A stretch of 64,000 bases of DNA from CAVYYW01 sp963772845 (GCA_963772845.1 CAVYYW010000017.1:1-64000), one strand, 5' to 3'. Positions 52,212 to 61,725 are shown, counted from the stretch's first letter. The notes: generated from the letters alone by a model not told the origin. Translations and numbers: made by a program.

Positions 52212-52715
52212 TTATTTTCCTGATGCTGTCTCCTTCACCTTATCAAGAGAATATTCGGTACGAAGCTTCTCGAGAAGGCGCTCTGTTCCTTTGTTTATTA
52301 AACCATATACACCATCAAAATCTCCTGTGAAATACGGATCAGGAACATTCGAGTCAGGAAAGTCATTTAATAACTCCATAAACCGGATGATATGAGCTTC
52401 ATGGTCATCTGGAGATAAAGCAAGGACATCCTTCTGATTGCTTTCATCCATTGTGATAATGTAATCGTATTTTGAAAAATCCTGTTTATTAATTTGACGT
52501 GCATAAATGCTTTCATACGAAATGTTCTGATCCGTTAATTTGGAGCGTGTTCCTTCATGAGGCTCTGACCCCTCATGCCAGTCTCCTGTGCCAGCAGAAT
52601 CAATGAGAATATTATTTTCAAATCCGGCTTCCGAAACTTTATGGCGAAAAACCGCTTCAGCCATTGGCGAGCGGCAAATATTTCCTAAACATACAAACAA
52701 AACACGTATTTTCAC
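52212..52715 (-). CDS. yfkJ: low-molecular-weight protein tyrosine phosphatase YfkJ
   Basis: A 167-residue cysteine phosphatase. The P-loop CLGNICRS (about 9-16, C-X5-R-S) is the active site, and the general acid is the Asp in VPDPY (about 123-127). I choose GTG at 52715, because GGAAGTG lies upstream at fitting distance; TTG at 52721 is a weaker choice. B. subtilis YfkJ acts in ethanol-stress resistance. It lies 20 bp upstream of ypgR on the same strand and is likely read with it. Confidence 0.92.
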   Translation of the reverse strand: MKIRVLFVCLGNICRSPMAEAVFRHKVSEAGFENNILIDSAGTGDWHEGSEPHEGTRSKLTDQNISYESIYARQINKQDFSKYDYIITMDESNQKDVLALSPDDHEAHIIRFMELLNDFPDSNVPDPYFTGDFDGVYGLINKGTERLLEKLRTEYSLDKVKETASGK

Positions 52716-52884
52716 GAACAATCACTTCCATATCTGAGACTTTTCTTATCCCCGTCCATTTTTTGATAAATGGAAAACGGGTATACTTAATTAAATATAA
52801 CTTAACACCATTTCCTTTACGATTCAATTGAACGGGATATAATCAGCAGCCTGCATGTATTAATCACAAATAGGAGGATGTTTT

Positions 52885-53373
52885 ATGAAAAAAGCACTGC
52901 CTTTTCTTATGATCATTTTGTTCCTTATTCTAACTAATGCTTGCCAAAATGATGCTAAAAACGAAAAAAAGACCGATCACTCTTCTAAAGATACAAAGCC
53001 CGCATCTGGAGGCATTGTTGCGGGTAGTATTGTCCCCTCCATAGACTGGAAAGAGCAAAAAGGAAAAATAAACGTGACCTTCCACCTCAAAAATCAAACC
53101 GAAAGAGTTGCTCATTTTCATTTTAATTCTAGTAAGCGCTGGGATTATCTTATTACATCAGCAGATGGTAAAAAGATTTATCAGCTTTCAGATAATAAAA
53201 TTTATGCATACCATACCGGAACGCTTACATTAAAACAAGGCGAGGAAGTGAGTTTTAATGACGAGACCCAAATGCTTCCTGCTGGCGAGTATCAGGTGAA
53301 GGTATGGCTAACATCAAATGAAAAGGGACCACAGATTGAACAGAAAGTAACCGTTAAAGGCAAAGCTCAATAG
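52885..53373 (+). CDS. lipoprotein with BsuPI (proteinase inhibitor-like) domain
   Basis: A 162-residue lipoprotein. The signal peptide ends in the lipobox LTNAC (Cys 20), a 25-residue Lys/Ser/Asp-rich linker follows, and the domain from about 50 to 158 has the BsuPI pattern (VTFHLKNQTERVAHFHFNSS, the aromatic RWDYLI, and LPAGEYQVKVWL at the end), an immunoglobulin-like fold. BsuPI in B. subtilis is an intracellular proteinase inhibitor; the secreted lipoproteins of this family have no known target. AGGAGG precedes the ATG. Confidence 0.88.
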   Translation: MKKALPFLMIILFLILTNACQNDAKNEKKTDHSSKDTKPASGGIVAGSIVPSIDWKEQKGKINVTFHLKNQTERVAHFHFNSSKRWDYLITSADGKKIYQLSDNKIYAYHTGTLTLKQGEEVSFNDETQMLPAGEYQVKVWLTSNEKGPQIEQKVTVKGKAQ

Positions 53374-53472
53374 ATCTTTACTGCCCCTATGCTTAGATTG
53401 TTTATTCCCTGTAAAATTGCTAAAATAAAAACTGGTATGAACTTTCTAAATACTTTTTTGAGGGGTAATAAT

Positions 53473-55269
53473 ATGGAGAAAACGTTGAATCAAACATGGA
53501 ATCTCGAAACTTTTTTTGCTGGCGGAAGCGGCTCGGAGCCTTTTAAATCTCACTTAAGTCAGCTGGAGGGCCATTTATCTGAACTATTTAATACCTTAAC
53601 CATGGCTGTTCCACCAAAGACGATCCAAGAGGCAGAGGAATGGAAATTGACTGTTCAAAAGCTTCAAAGAGCTTCAATGGACTTAAGTGAAGCCGTCGCC
53701 TTTACCGAATGTTTGACGGCTCAGGATGTCAAAGATGAACAGGCGTCACAGCTAATGAATAAGCTCGATGGCCTAAATGCTGAATTCCAGTCCTGTGAAA
53801 CACTTCTTTATAATCAATTACAGCAAATCAACGATTCGCTCTGGAATGAAATGCTGAAAGATGACTATTTTCACAGTGTGCAATTTTATCTCAACGAAAA
53901 GCGTGAGCAGGCAAAAGAAAAATTGTCTGTTGCTGAAGAACAATTAATCAATTCACTCTCTGTGGATGGCTATCATGGATGGAGTTCTTTCTATGACACC
54001 ATCGTCGGCAATATGAGCATCCCGTTTGAGCACCCGGAAAAAGGCCACCAAATGCTCTCAGTTGGTCAGCTTGATAATCTCATGTCAGACGGAGACAGGG
54101 AAGTCCGTGCAGCCGCATTTTCCGCTTGGGAAAAAGCGTGGAGCGGAGTAGCGGATTACTGCGGAAACACCCTGAATCATCTGGCAGGATTTCGGTTAAA
54201 CATGTACAAAGCACGCAGCTGGGAGAATGTCTTAAAAGAACCATTGGAATACAACCGCATGAGTGAGAAGACATTGAATACAATGTGGGACACCATTACA
54301 AAAAGCAAAAGCGTTTTTGTTTCATTTCTTAAAAGAAAGGCTGAACTTCTCAATATTGATCAGCTTGCTTGGTATGATGTAGAGGCACCGCTCGGCTCTT
54401 CAAATAATAAAATTTCTTATGAAGAATCAGCGGAGTTTATTATTAAGCATTTTAATAAATTCAATCCAAAAATGGCCGATTTCGCGAAACATGCGATTGA
54501 AAACCGCTGGATTGAGGCCGAAGACCGTAACGGGAAACGCCCTGGAGGATTTTGTACCAGCTTTCCGAACACAGAAGAATCACGCATTTTCATGACATTC
54601 AGCGGCACGCCGAATAACACATCCACACTAGCACATGAACTTGGCCACGCTTATCATCAGTATGTCATGAATGATCTGCCTTATTTCGCTACCGATTATG
54701 CTATGAATGTGGCTGAGACCGCTTCAACATTCGCAGAAATGATTGTTGGAGACGCTGCTCTGGAAGCCGCTTCCTCGAAAGAAGAAAGAATTTCTTTCCT
54801 TGAAGAAAAAATTCAAAGAAGTGTGGCACTGCTTATGAATATTCATGCCCGCTTCCTTTTTGAAACCCGATTCTATGAAGAAAGAAAAACCGGCTATGTT
54901 TCTAACGAAAGATTAAACACGCTTATGCTAGAAGCTCAGAAAGAAGCATTTGGCGAAGCGCTGGAAAGCTATCACCCATCGTTCTGGGAATCTAAGCTTC
55001 ACTTCTATATTTCCGACGTGCCATTCTATAACTTCCCTTATACATTCGGCTTCCTGTTTAGTACCGGAATTTATGTAAAAGCATTAAATGAAGGTGCCGA
55101 TTTTGCCGAAAAGTATGATGCTCTGCTTCGAGATACAGGTAGTATGCCGGTTGAAGAACTGGCGATGAAACATCTCAATGTCGATCTTACACAGCCTGAT
55201 TTTTGGGAAGACGCTGTTGCCTACTGTGTGAAAGACGTGGAGGAATTCCTAGAGCTTACACAGCCCTAA
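53473..55269 (+). CDS. oligoendopeptidase, M3 family (PepF-like)
   Basis: A 598-residue zinc metallopeptidase cleaving short peptides in the cytoplasm. The zinc motif is HELGH (about 388-392) in TLAHELGHAYHQ, with the third ligand Glu about 25 residues later in NVAETASTFAEM. The N-terminal oligoendopeptidase domain (about 110-180) is present. The start is ATG 53473 (WNLETFFAGGSGS N-terminus as in homologs); a frame open from 53389 extends upstream but lacks support. It resembles B. subtilis YusX more than YjbG. A strong terminator follows. Confidence 0.92.
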   Translation: MEKTLNQTWNLETFFAGGSGSEPFKSHLSQLEGHLSELFNTLTMAVPPKTIQEAEEWKLTVQKLQRASMDLSEAVAFTECLTAQDVKDEQASQLMNKLDGLNAEFQSCETLLYNQLQQINDSLWNEMLKDDYFHSVQFYLNEKREQAKEKLSVAEEQLINSLSVDGYHGWSSFYDTIVGNMSIPFEHPEKGHQMLSVGQLDNLMSDGDREVRAAAFSAWEKAWSGVADYCGNTLNHLAGFRLNMYKARSWENVLKEPLEYNRMSEKTLNTMWDTITKSKSVFVSFLKRKAELLNIDQLAWYDVEAPLGSSNNKISYEESAEFIIKHFNKFNPKMADFAKHAIENRWIEAEDRNGKRPGGFCTSFPNTEESRIFMTFSGTPNNTSTLAHELGHAYHQYVMNDLPYFATDYAMNVAETASTFAEMIVGDAALEAASSKEERISFLEEKIQRSVALLMNIHARFLFETRFYEERKTGYVSNERLNTLMLEAQKEAFGEALESYHPSFWESKLHFYISDVPFYNFPYTFGFLFSTGIYVKALNEGADFAEKYDALLRDTGSMPVEELAMKHLNVDLTQPDFWEDAVAYCVKDVEEFLELTQP

Positions 55270-55280
55270 GATTAATAAGA

Positions 55281-55321
55281 AAAACGGTGCCGTTAAGTTT
55301 TCACGGCACCGTAACTTTTTT
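55281..55321. terminator. terminator after the M3 peptidase gene
   Basis: ACGGTGCCGT and ACGGCACCGT pair around TAAGTTTTC, followed by AAC and a T run. It lies between convergent genes (peptidase and the 55-codon gene). Confidence 0.9.
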
Positions 55322-55387
55322 ATTATATAGAGAGCTAATCTGCTCGGTAAATAATTGTATTTTTCAGTATATTTAAAATATCCGTTT

Positions 55388-55555
55388 TCAGTTCTGGAAA
55401 ACCGCCATTTCCTGATGTGTCAACTGGGAGGTATGGGTCACTTCAATTCGGTATTGATCATCTTCTCTTTGAATTTCACACTGATTGTTGTCATAAATCC
55501 ATAAGACAATGTAACGATCTCCTTGAAATACTACTTTCTCTCCTTGTGTAAACAT
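55388..55555 (-). CDS. 55-residue conserved-looking small protein
   Basis: A short gene: ATG at 55555, a strong ribosome binding site GAGAGGTGAT seven bases upstream, 55 codons and TGA at 55388. The product starts MFTQGEKVVFQGDRYIVLW, then YDNNQCEIQREDDQYRIEV, and is rich in beta-strand pattern (alternating hydrophobic and polar residues), like small SH3/KOW-type proteins in Bacillus of unknown function. No membrane segment. It lies alone, convergent with the M3 peptidase gene and divergent from adeC. No name can be given. Confidence 0.75.
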   Translation of the reverse strand: MFTQGEKVVFQGDRYIVLWIYDNNQCEIQREDDQYRIEVTHTSQLTHQEMAVFQN

Positions 55556-55698
55556 TCATATCACCTCTCCATTTCATCCACAGTTTTATTATAACGTTTT
55601 TGTGACAATAGTAAAGTCTAATTTTTCAAAATATTCTCCAAAAAATAACGTCGATCCCTTAAACCATTTGACAAATCATCCAGAGAATTTATTCCTGT

Positions 55699-55727
55699 TT
55701 GACTTTCATTTCTCCCCCTCCTATAAT
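55699..55727 (+). promoter_or_regulatory. adeC promoter
   Basis: TTGACT (55699-55704), 17 bases, TATAAT (55722-55727): close to consensus sigma-A. It leaves a leader of about 120 bases before adeC. The leader shows no purine-riboswitch motif and no clear PurR box. A short open frame on the other strand (55618-55800) is not convincing. Confidence 0.75.
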
Positions 55728-55854
55728 TATCAACAATATATGCGCTATAACTTAAAAAAATGCCGACAGAATTCCTCTTTAAAGGAGTCCTCTTCCTCAA
55801 TAAGAAATTGGATCTCGGATTTTTTTACATACTTATAATCTGGAGGTTCATAAC

Positions 55855-57589
55855 ATGACCCAATCAAAAACTGCTTTTATTGAAAATATTAAGGCTGCGG
55901 GTAAAAAAACGGTGCCGGATCTCTTAATTAAAAATGGCAAAATTATTGATGTCTTTAATGGGACGATTTCTGAAGAAACGCTTGCCGTTCATCAGGGCGT
56001 TATTATAGGGATTGGTGATTATACCGAAGGCAAACAAATACTCGATGCCCGTGGAAAGTACATTTCACCTTCTCTTATAGATTCTCATGTTCATATAGAA
56101 TCTTCAATGCTTACCCCTGTAGAATTTTCGAAAATTTTATTGAATCATGGTGTAACGACGGCGATTACAGACCCGCATGAAATCGCTAATGTTTCAGGTT
56201 CAGCTGGGATTCAGTACATGCTTGATGCTGCACAGCATGCGGCAATGAAATTGTATACAATGCTCCCCTCCTCTGTTCCAGCTGCTTCATTCGAACATAG
56301 TGGAGCCACCTTGATGGCAGATGACCTTCGACCTTTTTTGACTGATGAGAATGTTCTGGGTCTTGCCGAAGTCATGGATTATCCGAGCGTTCGGGATGCT
56401 GATCCTGATATGATAGAAAAACTGCTGCAGACCATTCAGCATTCTGGTTTTATTGACGGTCACCTTGCAGGTCTTCCCGAGCTTGCAGTCAATATTTATA
56501 GAACAGCAGGCATCACAACAGATCATGAAGCCGTCTCTGTTGCTGAAGCGCGTGACAGGCTTGCAAGAGGGATGAGAGTCATGATCCGCGAAGGATCCGT
56601 AGCCAAAAACCTTAAAGCACTGCTCCCGCTGGTAACTGAAAGAAATGCAAGGCGATTTATGTTTTGTACCGATGATAAGCACGCGGATGACCTCATTGCA
56701 GAAGGTAGTATTGATCACGCAATCCGGCTTGCTGTTCAAGAAGGGATCAGACCCTGTCTTAGCAATTCAGATGGGGTCATTAAATCCGGCTGAGGCTTTT
56801 CAGCTGAATGATCAAGGTGCTGTTGCTCCCGGATATGAAGCGAACTTTATCCTTCTGGATGACCTTGAAACGTTTTCAATTAACTCCGTCTACTATAAAG
56901 GAGAAAAAGTTGTCGAAAATGGTGCGCTGATTGAACAGAATGACAAGATGCGGAACGACGTCAACGAAACGGCTGTCAGGCACAGCGTAAACCTTCCTGA
57001 ACTGACACCAGCGTCTTTATCTCTCCCATTGCCGCATCCTGAGACTGATATTATCGGTATCATTCCAAATCAGATCGTTACCCGGCATTTAGTAGAAATA
57101 ACGAACGTTAAGGACGGCTGTTTTCAGCCGGACAGGGCTAAAGATCATCAGAAGATGGCCGTTATTGAACGGCACCGTGCCAGCGGCAGTATTGGGCTTG
57201 GTGTTGTAAAAGGATTCCATTTCAAAAAAGGAGCCATCGCTACTACAATCGCTCATGACTCGCACAATGTTGTCTGCACCGGCACAAACGATGAAGACAT
57301 GCTGTGCGCCGTTGAAGCGATTAAACAGTCCAACGGTGGTATGGCTGTCGCCAAGGATGGCAAAATTATTGCAGCCTTACCATTACCTATTGCTGGCCTT
57401 ATGACAAATCTATCTGGCACTGCATTAAATGAGCAGCTTAACGAAATAGAAAATGCTCTAAAAGAAATCGGTTTTCATGACAATTTCAACCCGTTTCTTA
57501 CGTTATCATTTTTAGCGCTCCCTGTTATTCCAGAGCTGAAGCTGACAGATCAGGGACTTTTTGATGTTAACCGGTTTTCATTTCTATGA
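55855..57589 (+). pseudogene. adeC: adenine deaminase AdeC with a single-base frameshift
   Basis: Adenine deaminase converts adenine to hypoxanthine and ammonia in purine salvage. The first frame (55855-56793) carries the N-terminal metal site (DSHVHIESS about 74-82) and TDPHEIAN, then ends at SGVIKSG-like junk (SDGVIKSG). The C-terminal part (SDPVLAIQMGSLNPAEAF and so on to 57589) continues in the next frame. Dropping one G from GGG near 56742-56744 restores EGSDPVLAIQ and gives 577 residues, the same length as B. subtilis AdeC. So it is a one-base insertion or a sequencing error. TCTGGAGG precedes the ATG. Confidence 0.92.
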
Positions 57590-57643
57590 TCAAAGAGAAC
57601 TGGTTTATAGCGACACATAAATTGATAAGATTTTTTTAAAAGA

Positions 57644-57674
57644 AAAGACTCCGGATAACAGCTCCCGGAGTCTT
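57644..57674. terminator. bidirectional terminator between adeC and yfkM
   Basis: AAAGACTCCGG and CCGGAGTCTTT pair around a nine-base loop and lie between convergent genes. Confidence 0.9.
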
Positions 57675-57694
57675 TAAAGGTTTAATAACTATTT

Positions 57695-58207
57695 TTAAGC
57701 TAGCAGTTTCAAGGCTTCGCGATTAAACGCCGGGATATCATCCGGTTGACGGCTTGTCACAAGCTGGTTCTGACAGACAACGACTTCCTCATCATGCAGA
57801 TTTGCGCCTGCATTTCTAATATCTATCTGCACGGATTTAAACCCTGTTGCATCTCTGCCTTTTAACGTTTCAGCGTTAATCAACAGCTGAGGTCCGTGGC
57901 AAATCGCAAAGACCGGCTTTTTATCATCCATAAATTTTTTCGTAAAGTTAACAAAACGGTCATCAGCACGAAGGGTATCCGGTGAGAAGCCCCCCGGGAT
58001 TAACAAGGCATCAAAATCATCAGGCTTAACATGATCAATGCCCGCATCCACAGAAACAGATGTGTCATTTTTCCCTTTAACAGTTTTCCCTTGTTCTTTT
58101 TCAATAACGGTTAATTCATGGCCAGCTTCTTTGAAAGCTTTAGCCGGTTCCGTGTATTCTACATCCTCAAACATATCAGTTAAAACGACTGCTATTTTTT
58201 TACCCAT
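57695..58207 (-). CDS. yfkM: DJ-1/PfpI family protein YfkM (general stress protein 18)
   Basis: A 170-residue DJ-1/PfpI-fold protein. The nucleophilic Cys is in AICHGPQ (about 101-107), after the PGGFSPD turn with acidic partner residues earlier (DMFEDVEYTEP, Glu about 15). Members act as deglycases, chaperones or proteases; B. subtilis YfkM is a sigma-B general stress protein. The start has AGGAGG. Expression control cannot be read from the flank, which shows no obvious sigma-B promoter. Confidence 0.93.
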   Translation of the reverse strand: MGKKIAVVLTDMFEDVEYTEPAKAFKEAGHELTVIEKEQGKTVKGKNDTSVSVDAGIDHVKPDDFDALLIPGGFSPDTLRADDRFVNFTKKFMDDKKPVFAICHGPQLLINAETLKGRDATGFKSVQIDIRNAGANLHDEEVVVCQNQLVTSRQPDDIPAFNREALKLLA

Positions 58208-58619
58208 TGTTAAAATCCTCCTTTAATGAATCTATAATTTAATGTTCCCGCTGATCATTTTTTCAAACATAAGGAAAAAACGATTTTCATTCACTCTTTT
58301 GAAGACCTTTTTCAAAAGGAGACTTACAAATTCGTACGAGAAACAATATTATTAACACCTTTTCAAGTTCGTAAAGAGGGGAAATGCAATCCTCATAAAT
58401 GAAACGGGTGCTTCCGCATTTTACTCGTGTAGTGTGAAATCAAAGATGCTGTTGAACTGCCTGCGGAATCAGCGTGGTGGCTCTAGATGTTCAGTGGCCA
58501 TCAGCTGATCACGTGGTGTCTTGTATTTTCCAGCAGCACCACAGCCGAGTGAACGTGCGGAAGGCGAGGGTATTTCCGCTTTTAATCTACTGTATCCCCT
58601 TATATTTTTTCTTGGAATA
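58208..58619. other. gene-free gap with repeat remnants
   Basis: About 410 bp between yfkM and the M42 peptidase gene. From 58440 to 58590 it carries degraded pieces of the intergenic repeat family (GATGCTGTTGAACTGCCTGC and GTGCGGAAGGCGAGGGTATT) without terminal repeats or core. The first 200 bp hold AT-rich sequence and no recognisable gene. Confidence 0.6.
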
Positions 58620-58648
58620 TAAAAAAGACTCGCCAGCTGGCAAGTCTC
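58620..58648 (-). terminator. terminator after the M42 peptidase gene
   Basis: On the minus strand AGACTTGCCAG pairs with CTGGCGAGTCT (one G-T), followed by TTTTTAT. The palindrome GCCAGCTGGC is at its tip. Confidence 0.82.
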
Positions 58649-58663
58649 AGAATGTCATCGTTG

Positions 58664-59725
58664 TTATGATCGAATCAAATTGTTAAAAGCACTCTGATCC
58701 AGTTTCTTGATTAAAGCAACAATTAAACGGACAGCATTTTCGAAATCATCCGTATGAAGCATGGACGCATGGCTGTGAATGTAGCGAGTAGGAATCGTAA
58801 TAGCCAGGCTTGGCACCCCATTTCTTGATAAATGTGTGCTTCCTGCATCTGTTCCTCCGTTCAACAATGCATCAAGCTGATACGGAATATCAAGTTCCTC
58901 AGCCGTATCCCTGACATAGTTGAGCAGAGGCTGATGGGCAATCATTGAAACATCTTTCATAAATAAAACCGGACCCTTGCCCATTTTCACACTATCACTG
59001 ACTCCTGGCACATCATTGGCAATGGTTACATCAACGGCAAAAACTAGATCAGGATTGATTTGATGAGTTGTGGTTCTGGCTCCCCTTAATCCGACCTCTT
59101 CCTGAACATTTCCCACACCATACACGGTATTGGGATGAGATTCTTCTTTAAGCTGCTTAAGCACTTCGATAGCAATTGCACAGCCAATCCGATTATCCCA
59201 GGCTTTTGCCATTAGAAGCTTTTCGTTCTCCATGACAGTAAACGAAGCTGCAGGCACTGCTGTATCTCCCGGTCTGATTCCAAAGGATTCTGCCTCTTCT
59301 TTTGAAGCAGCCCCGACGTCTATAAACATTTTTTTCATATCAACGACTTTTTTTAGGTCTTCTCCATCCGGAAACTTAAAACCGATGACGCCAGGGACTG
59401 TTTTTTTACGCGTAATAATATCCACGCGCTGTGCCATCATATTATGCGTCCACCAAAACCCTAACGGCTGAATTTGGAGATAGCCGTTGTCTAATATTTT
59501 AGTGATCATAAACCCGATCTCGTCCAAATGGCCTGCTACAGCAATTTTAGGTCCAGGCGAATCCCCGGCCTTTCTAGCAATCAGACTTCCAAGACGGTCT
59601 CCAGTAACTTCGTCAGAATAAGGGGCAATATAATGCTCCATTACCTTCTTAACCTGACCTTCGTTGCCAGGAGCGCCTGGTGCGTCCGTCAAATCCTTCA
59701 ACATTTTCAGTAGATTCTGGTCCAT
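58664..59725 (-). CDS. M42 family metallopeptidase (YtoP/YsdC, FrvX-like)
   Basis: A 353-residue cytoplasmic aminopeptidase of the M42 family, forming large dodecameric shells in homologs. Metal ligands are visible in AGHLDEIGFM (about 65, His and nearby), AWDNRIGC (Asp about 179), NVQEEVGLRGA (two Glu about 210) and IHSHASMLH (His about 322). GGGGAGCAGG precedes the ATG. B. subtilis has two such proteins, YsdC and YtoP, and I cannot tell which is closer. It is followed by its own terminator. Confidence 0.92.
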   Translation of the reverse strand: MDQNLLKMLKDLTDAPGAPGNEGQVKKVMEHYIAPYSDEVTGDRLGSLIARKAGDSPGPKIAVAGHLDEIGFMITKILDNGYLQIQPLGFWWTHNMMAQRVDIITRKKTVPGVIGFKFPDGEDLKKVVDMKKMFIDVGAASKEEAESFGIRPGDTAVPAASFTVMENEKLLMAKAWDNRIGCAIAIEVLKQLKEESHPNTVYGVGNVQEEVGLRGARTTTHQINPDLVFAVDVTIANDVPGVSDSVKMGKGPVLFMKDVSMIAHQPLLNYVRDTAEELDIPYQLDALLNGGTDAGSTHLSRNGVPSLAITIPTRYIHSHASMLHTDDFENAVRLIVALIKKLDQSAFNNLIRS

Positions 59726-59756
59726 TTCCTGCTCCCCTTATCATTAATATCTCTCT

Positions 59757-60509
59757 TTAATATTTATTGTAGCTGATTTTTGAAGATTCGGCATCATTCA
59801 ATACTGACTCAATAAATTGAGAGACTTGTTTGTTGAACGTTTCCGGCTGTTCCTCATAAGCAAGGTGGCCGGATTCAGAAATAATCGTGACAAGGCCCTG
59901 CTTTACTTTTTCCTTAAATATTGGGATACCTGCCAGCTCTTCCTCTGCTTCTTCTCCCGCAATTACATGCACTGGCATCGTTAATTGAGATAATTTAGAG
60001 AACGCATCGAATGGATAGAAATTCTCTTCCATGGAGTAGTCCAGTATTTTTCGCCAGTCAGTATGGGGATGCAGTTCATTGAAGGACGACACTGCTTCCT
60101 CACTTTTTAATAATTGTTCAATGCTTGCTTTTTGATTTTTATTCATTTCCTCCCAATTGCCCGGTTTTTCAAAAAACACGCCAGACAGTGTCAAAGACTT
60201 CACACGTGCAGGATATTTTAAGGCGAAGAGATAAGCACATAGTGCACCGCTTGAACAACCTACCAGGTGAAAAGCCTCAATACCTAGTTCATCCATCGTT
60301 TCTTTTATATCAACTGACGTCTTTTCCAGAATATCCTCCAAATCATTCGTTACTGAGCGCCCGTGTCCCCTCAAATCAGGGATAATCATTTTGAACCGCT
60401 CACTGAAATACTCTTTTTGAGAATTAAAATCGCTTTCGCTTGTTTGCAGACCTGTAGGAAGAAAAACAACCGGCTCACCTTCGCCAGAAATATAAGTATA
60501 AAGTTTCAT
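59757..60509 (-). CDS. alpha/beta hydrolase
   Basis: A 250-residue alpha/beta-fold hydrolase. The nucleophile Ser is in GCSSGA (about 88-93; G-x-S-x-G), the acid lies in or near VIAGEEAEEEL (about 198), and the His is in SGHLAYEEQP (about 224-233). PDLRGHGRS (about 46-54) is typical of the family. The substrate cannot be inferred. The start is the ATG at 60509 with AAAGGGG upstream. It lies 30 bp upstream of the M42 gene on the same strand. Confidence 0.9.
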   Translation of the reverse strand: MKLYTYISGEGEPVVFLPTGLQTSESDFNSQKEYFSERFKMIIPDLRGHGRSVTNDLEDILEKTSVDIKETMDELGIEAFHLVGCSSGALCAYLFALKYPARVKSLTLSGVFFEKPGNWEEMNKNQKASIEQLLKSEEAVSSFNELHPHTDWRKILDYSMEENFYPFDAFSKLSQLTMPVHVIAGEEAEEELAGIPIFKEKVKQGLVTIISESGHLAYEEQPETFNKQVSQFIESVLNDAESSKISYNKY

Positions 60510-60599
60510 CAAATACCCCTTTATAAAATATTGTTTATGTAATAATTAAACCCCTAAAGGAAATATTCGACATTTCATTACTGCCTCCTTGTTTTCCAA

Positions 60600-61145
60600 G
60601 AGCTTTTTTCTAAAAACAGCAGAATAGAGAAGCTCCTCGAAAATGTAGATGCTCGCAGATGAAAGCCAGAAATACCCGAGACTCCTCGAAACATGCGCAT
60701 GCGCATAGATGAAAGCTAGAAAGTATCCTGAGACTCCTGTGGATCATCGAGCGATCTCAAGCGAGACCCCACAGCGCAATCATTGAACCTCAATGCGCGA
60801 GAAGGCTCGCAGATCGCCCACGGAAAGGAGGGTTCGCATTTCCGCTTCATCAATGGATTGCATCCTCATTTACTTCGTGCGATGTTGATTCAAAGAGGCT
60901 CCTTCAAGTCCTGCGGAATCAGCGATCCAAGTGAGAGCCCACAGTTGCGAGGAACGAGCAGCGAGGAGGCTCACGGATCGCCCGCGGAAAGCGAGGGTAT
61001 TTCCGCTTTCAATGGATTGCATCCTCATTTACTTCGTGCGATGTTGATTCAAAGAGGCTCCTTCAAGTCCTCCGGAATCAGCGAGCCAAGTGAGACCCCG
61101 CAGGAAGTGGGTTTCTTCCGAGTTATCATGAGCGAAACTAGCCCC
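60600..61145. repeat. intergenic repeat cluster with a 159-bp direct repeat
   Basis: A block beginning AATGGATTGCATCCTCATTT occurs at 60852 and again at 61011 (offset 159), with about 80 nearly identical bases each. Segments such as GGCTCACGGATCGCCCG, AAGCGAGGGTATTTCCGC and CAAGTGAGACCCC belong to the same class of intergenic repeats as the other gaps. No terminal inverted repeats. The open frame 60783-61163 through it looks spurious, being made of repeated DNA. Confidence 0.75.
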
Positions 61146-61226
61146 TTACTCGTAAATTCGTAGGTTAATTTGGTAAGAATGTTTATTGAAAGAAAAAACA
61201 AAAAACCAAATTAGAGCTACACTGAG

Positions 61227-61292
61227 TGTCTCAATCTCAGAATGGCCCGTCAAGGAAAGCACTTGACCGCCAATTCTAAGATTGAGGAGTGA
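61227..61292. repeat. long imperfect inverted repeat (hairpin) with no gene
   Basis: CTCAATCTCAGAATGGC plus CGTCAAG pairs with CTTGACCGCC plus AATTCTAAGATTGAG around GAAAGCA, giving a stem of about 24 pairs with a few mismatches. There is no T run on either side, so it is not a typical terminator. It lies between the repeat cluster and the next MITE copy. Confidence 0.65.
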
Positions 61293-61339
61293 CTGATTAA
61301 GCAGAGAAAGGAAAACCTATAGCCATAAATGACGCCTAA

Positions 61340-61597
61340 AGTGCCGCGCAAGGGCAACAAATACGTTGATTGAAGCGAAAGGTGCGAGACTCCTCGAAAA
61401 TGCTTTGCATTTTCTTCGTGCGAGGCGGAATCGAAGATGCTGTTTCAAGTCCAACGGGAATAGCACGCGTCCGAAGATCCACTTTGGCGCACATAGAAAC
61501 CAGGCCAAAGTTAGCTGAGGCCGTGCCCGTGGAAAGCGAGTGCCTGAAACGGAAATCAACAACCAAGGTTACATCTTGGGACTTTTTCAGTGGCCGC
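61340..61597. mobile_element. MITE-like repeat copy, left end missing
   Basis: It carries the conserved core at 61463-61540 and the right end GGGACTTTTTCAGTGGCC (61578-61595). The left inverted end is not seen; the sequence GATTGAAGCG-AAAGGTGCGAGACTCC before the core equals that before the core of the 47.1-kb copy. Open frames on both strands here are not genes. Confidence 0.75.
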
Positions 61598-61655
61598 ATC
61601 AGCGACTCAGGAGAAACTCCTCGATAATGCTATGTATATCATTTAAAAATGGAAA

Positions 61656-61681
61656 TACCCCGAAGTTTACGCCTCGGGGTA
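61656..61681. terminator. hairpin after the 97-residue protein gene
   Basis: TACCCCGA and TCGGGGTA pair around AGTTTACGCC. On the minus strand it follows the small gene by about 45 bp, with TTTCCATTTTT after it. Confidence 0.75.
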
Positions 61682-61725
61682 AGAAATCAATTTCACACTG
61701 CTTAATCATCTGTTAATTCTAGACT

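Noticed and set aside
55618..55800. 60-codon open frame resembling a Spo0E-like protein
   Set aside because: Lacks the conserved SQxLD motif in the right place; overlaps the adeC promoter.
55735..55854. Purine riboswitch or PurR site upstream of adeC
   Set aside because: No aptamer core or PurBox-like motif could be found in the leader.
60783..61163. 126-codon open frame with internally repeated peptide
   Set aside because: The peptide repeat (LHPHLLRAMLIQRGSFKS) merely mirrors the 159-bp DNA repeat; no ribosome binding site or homology.
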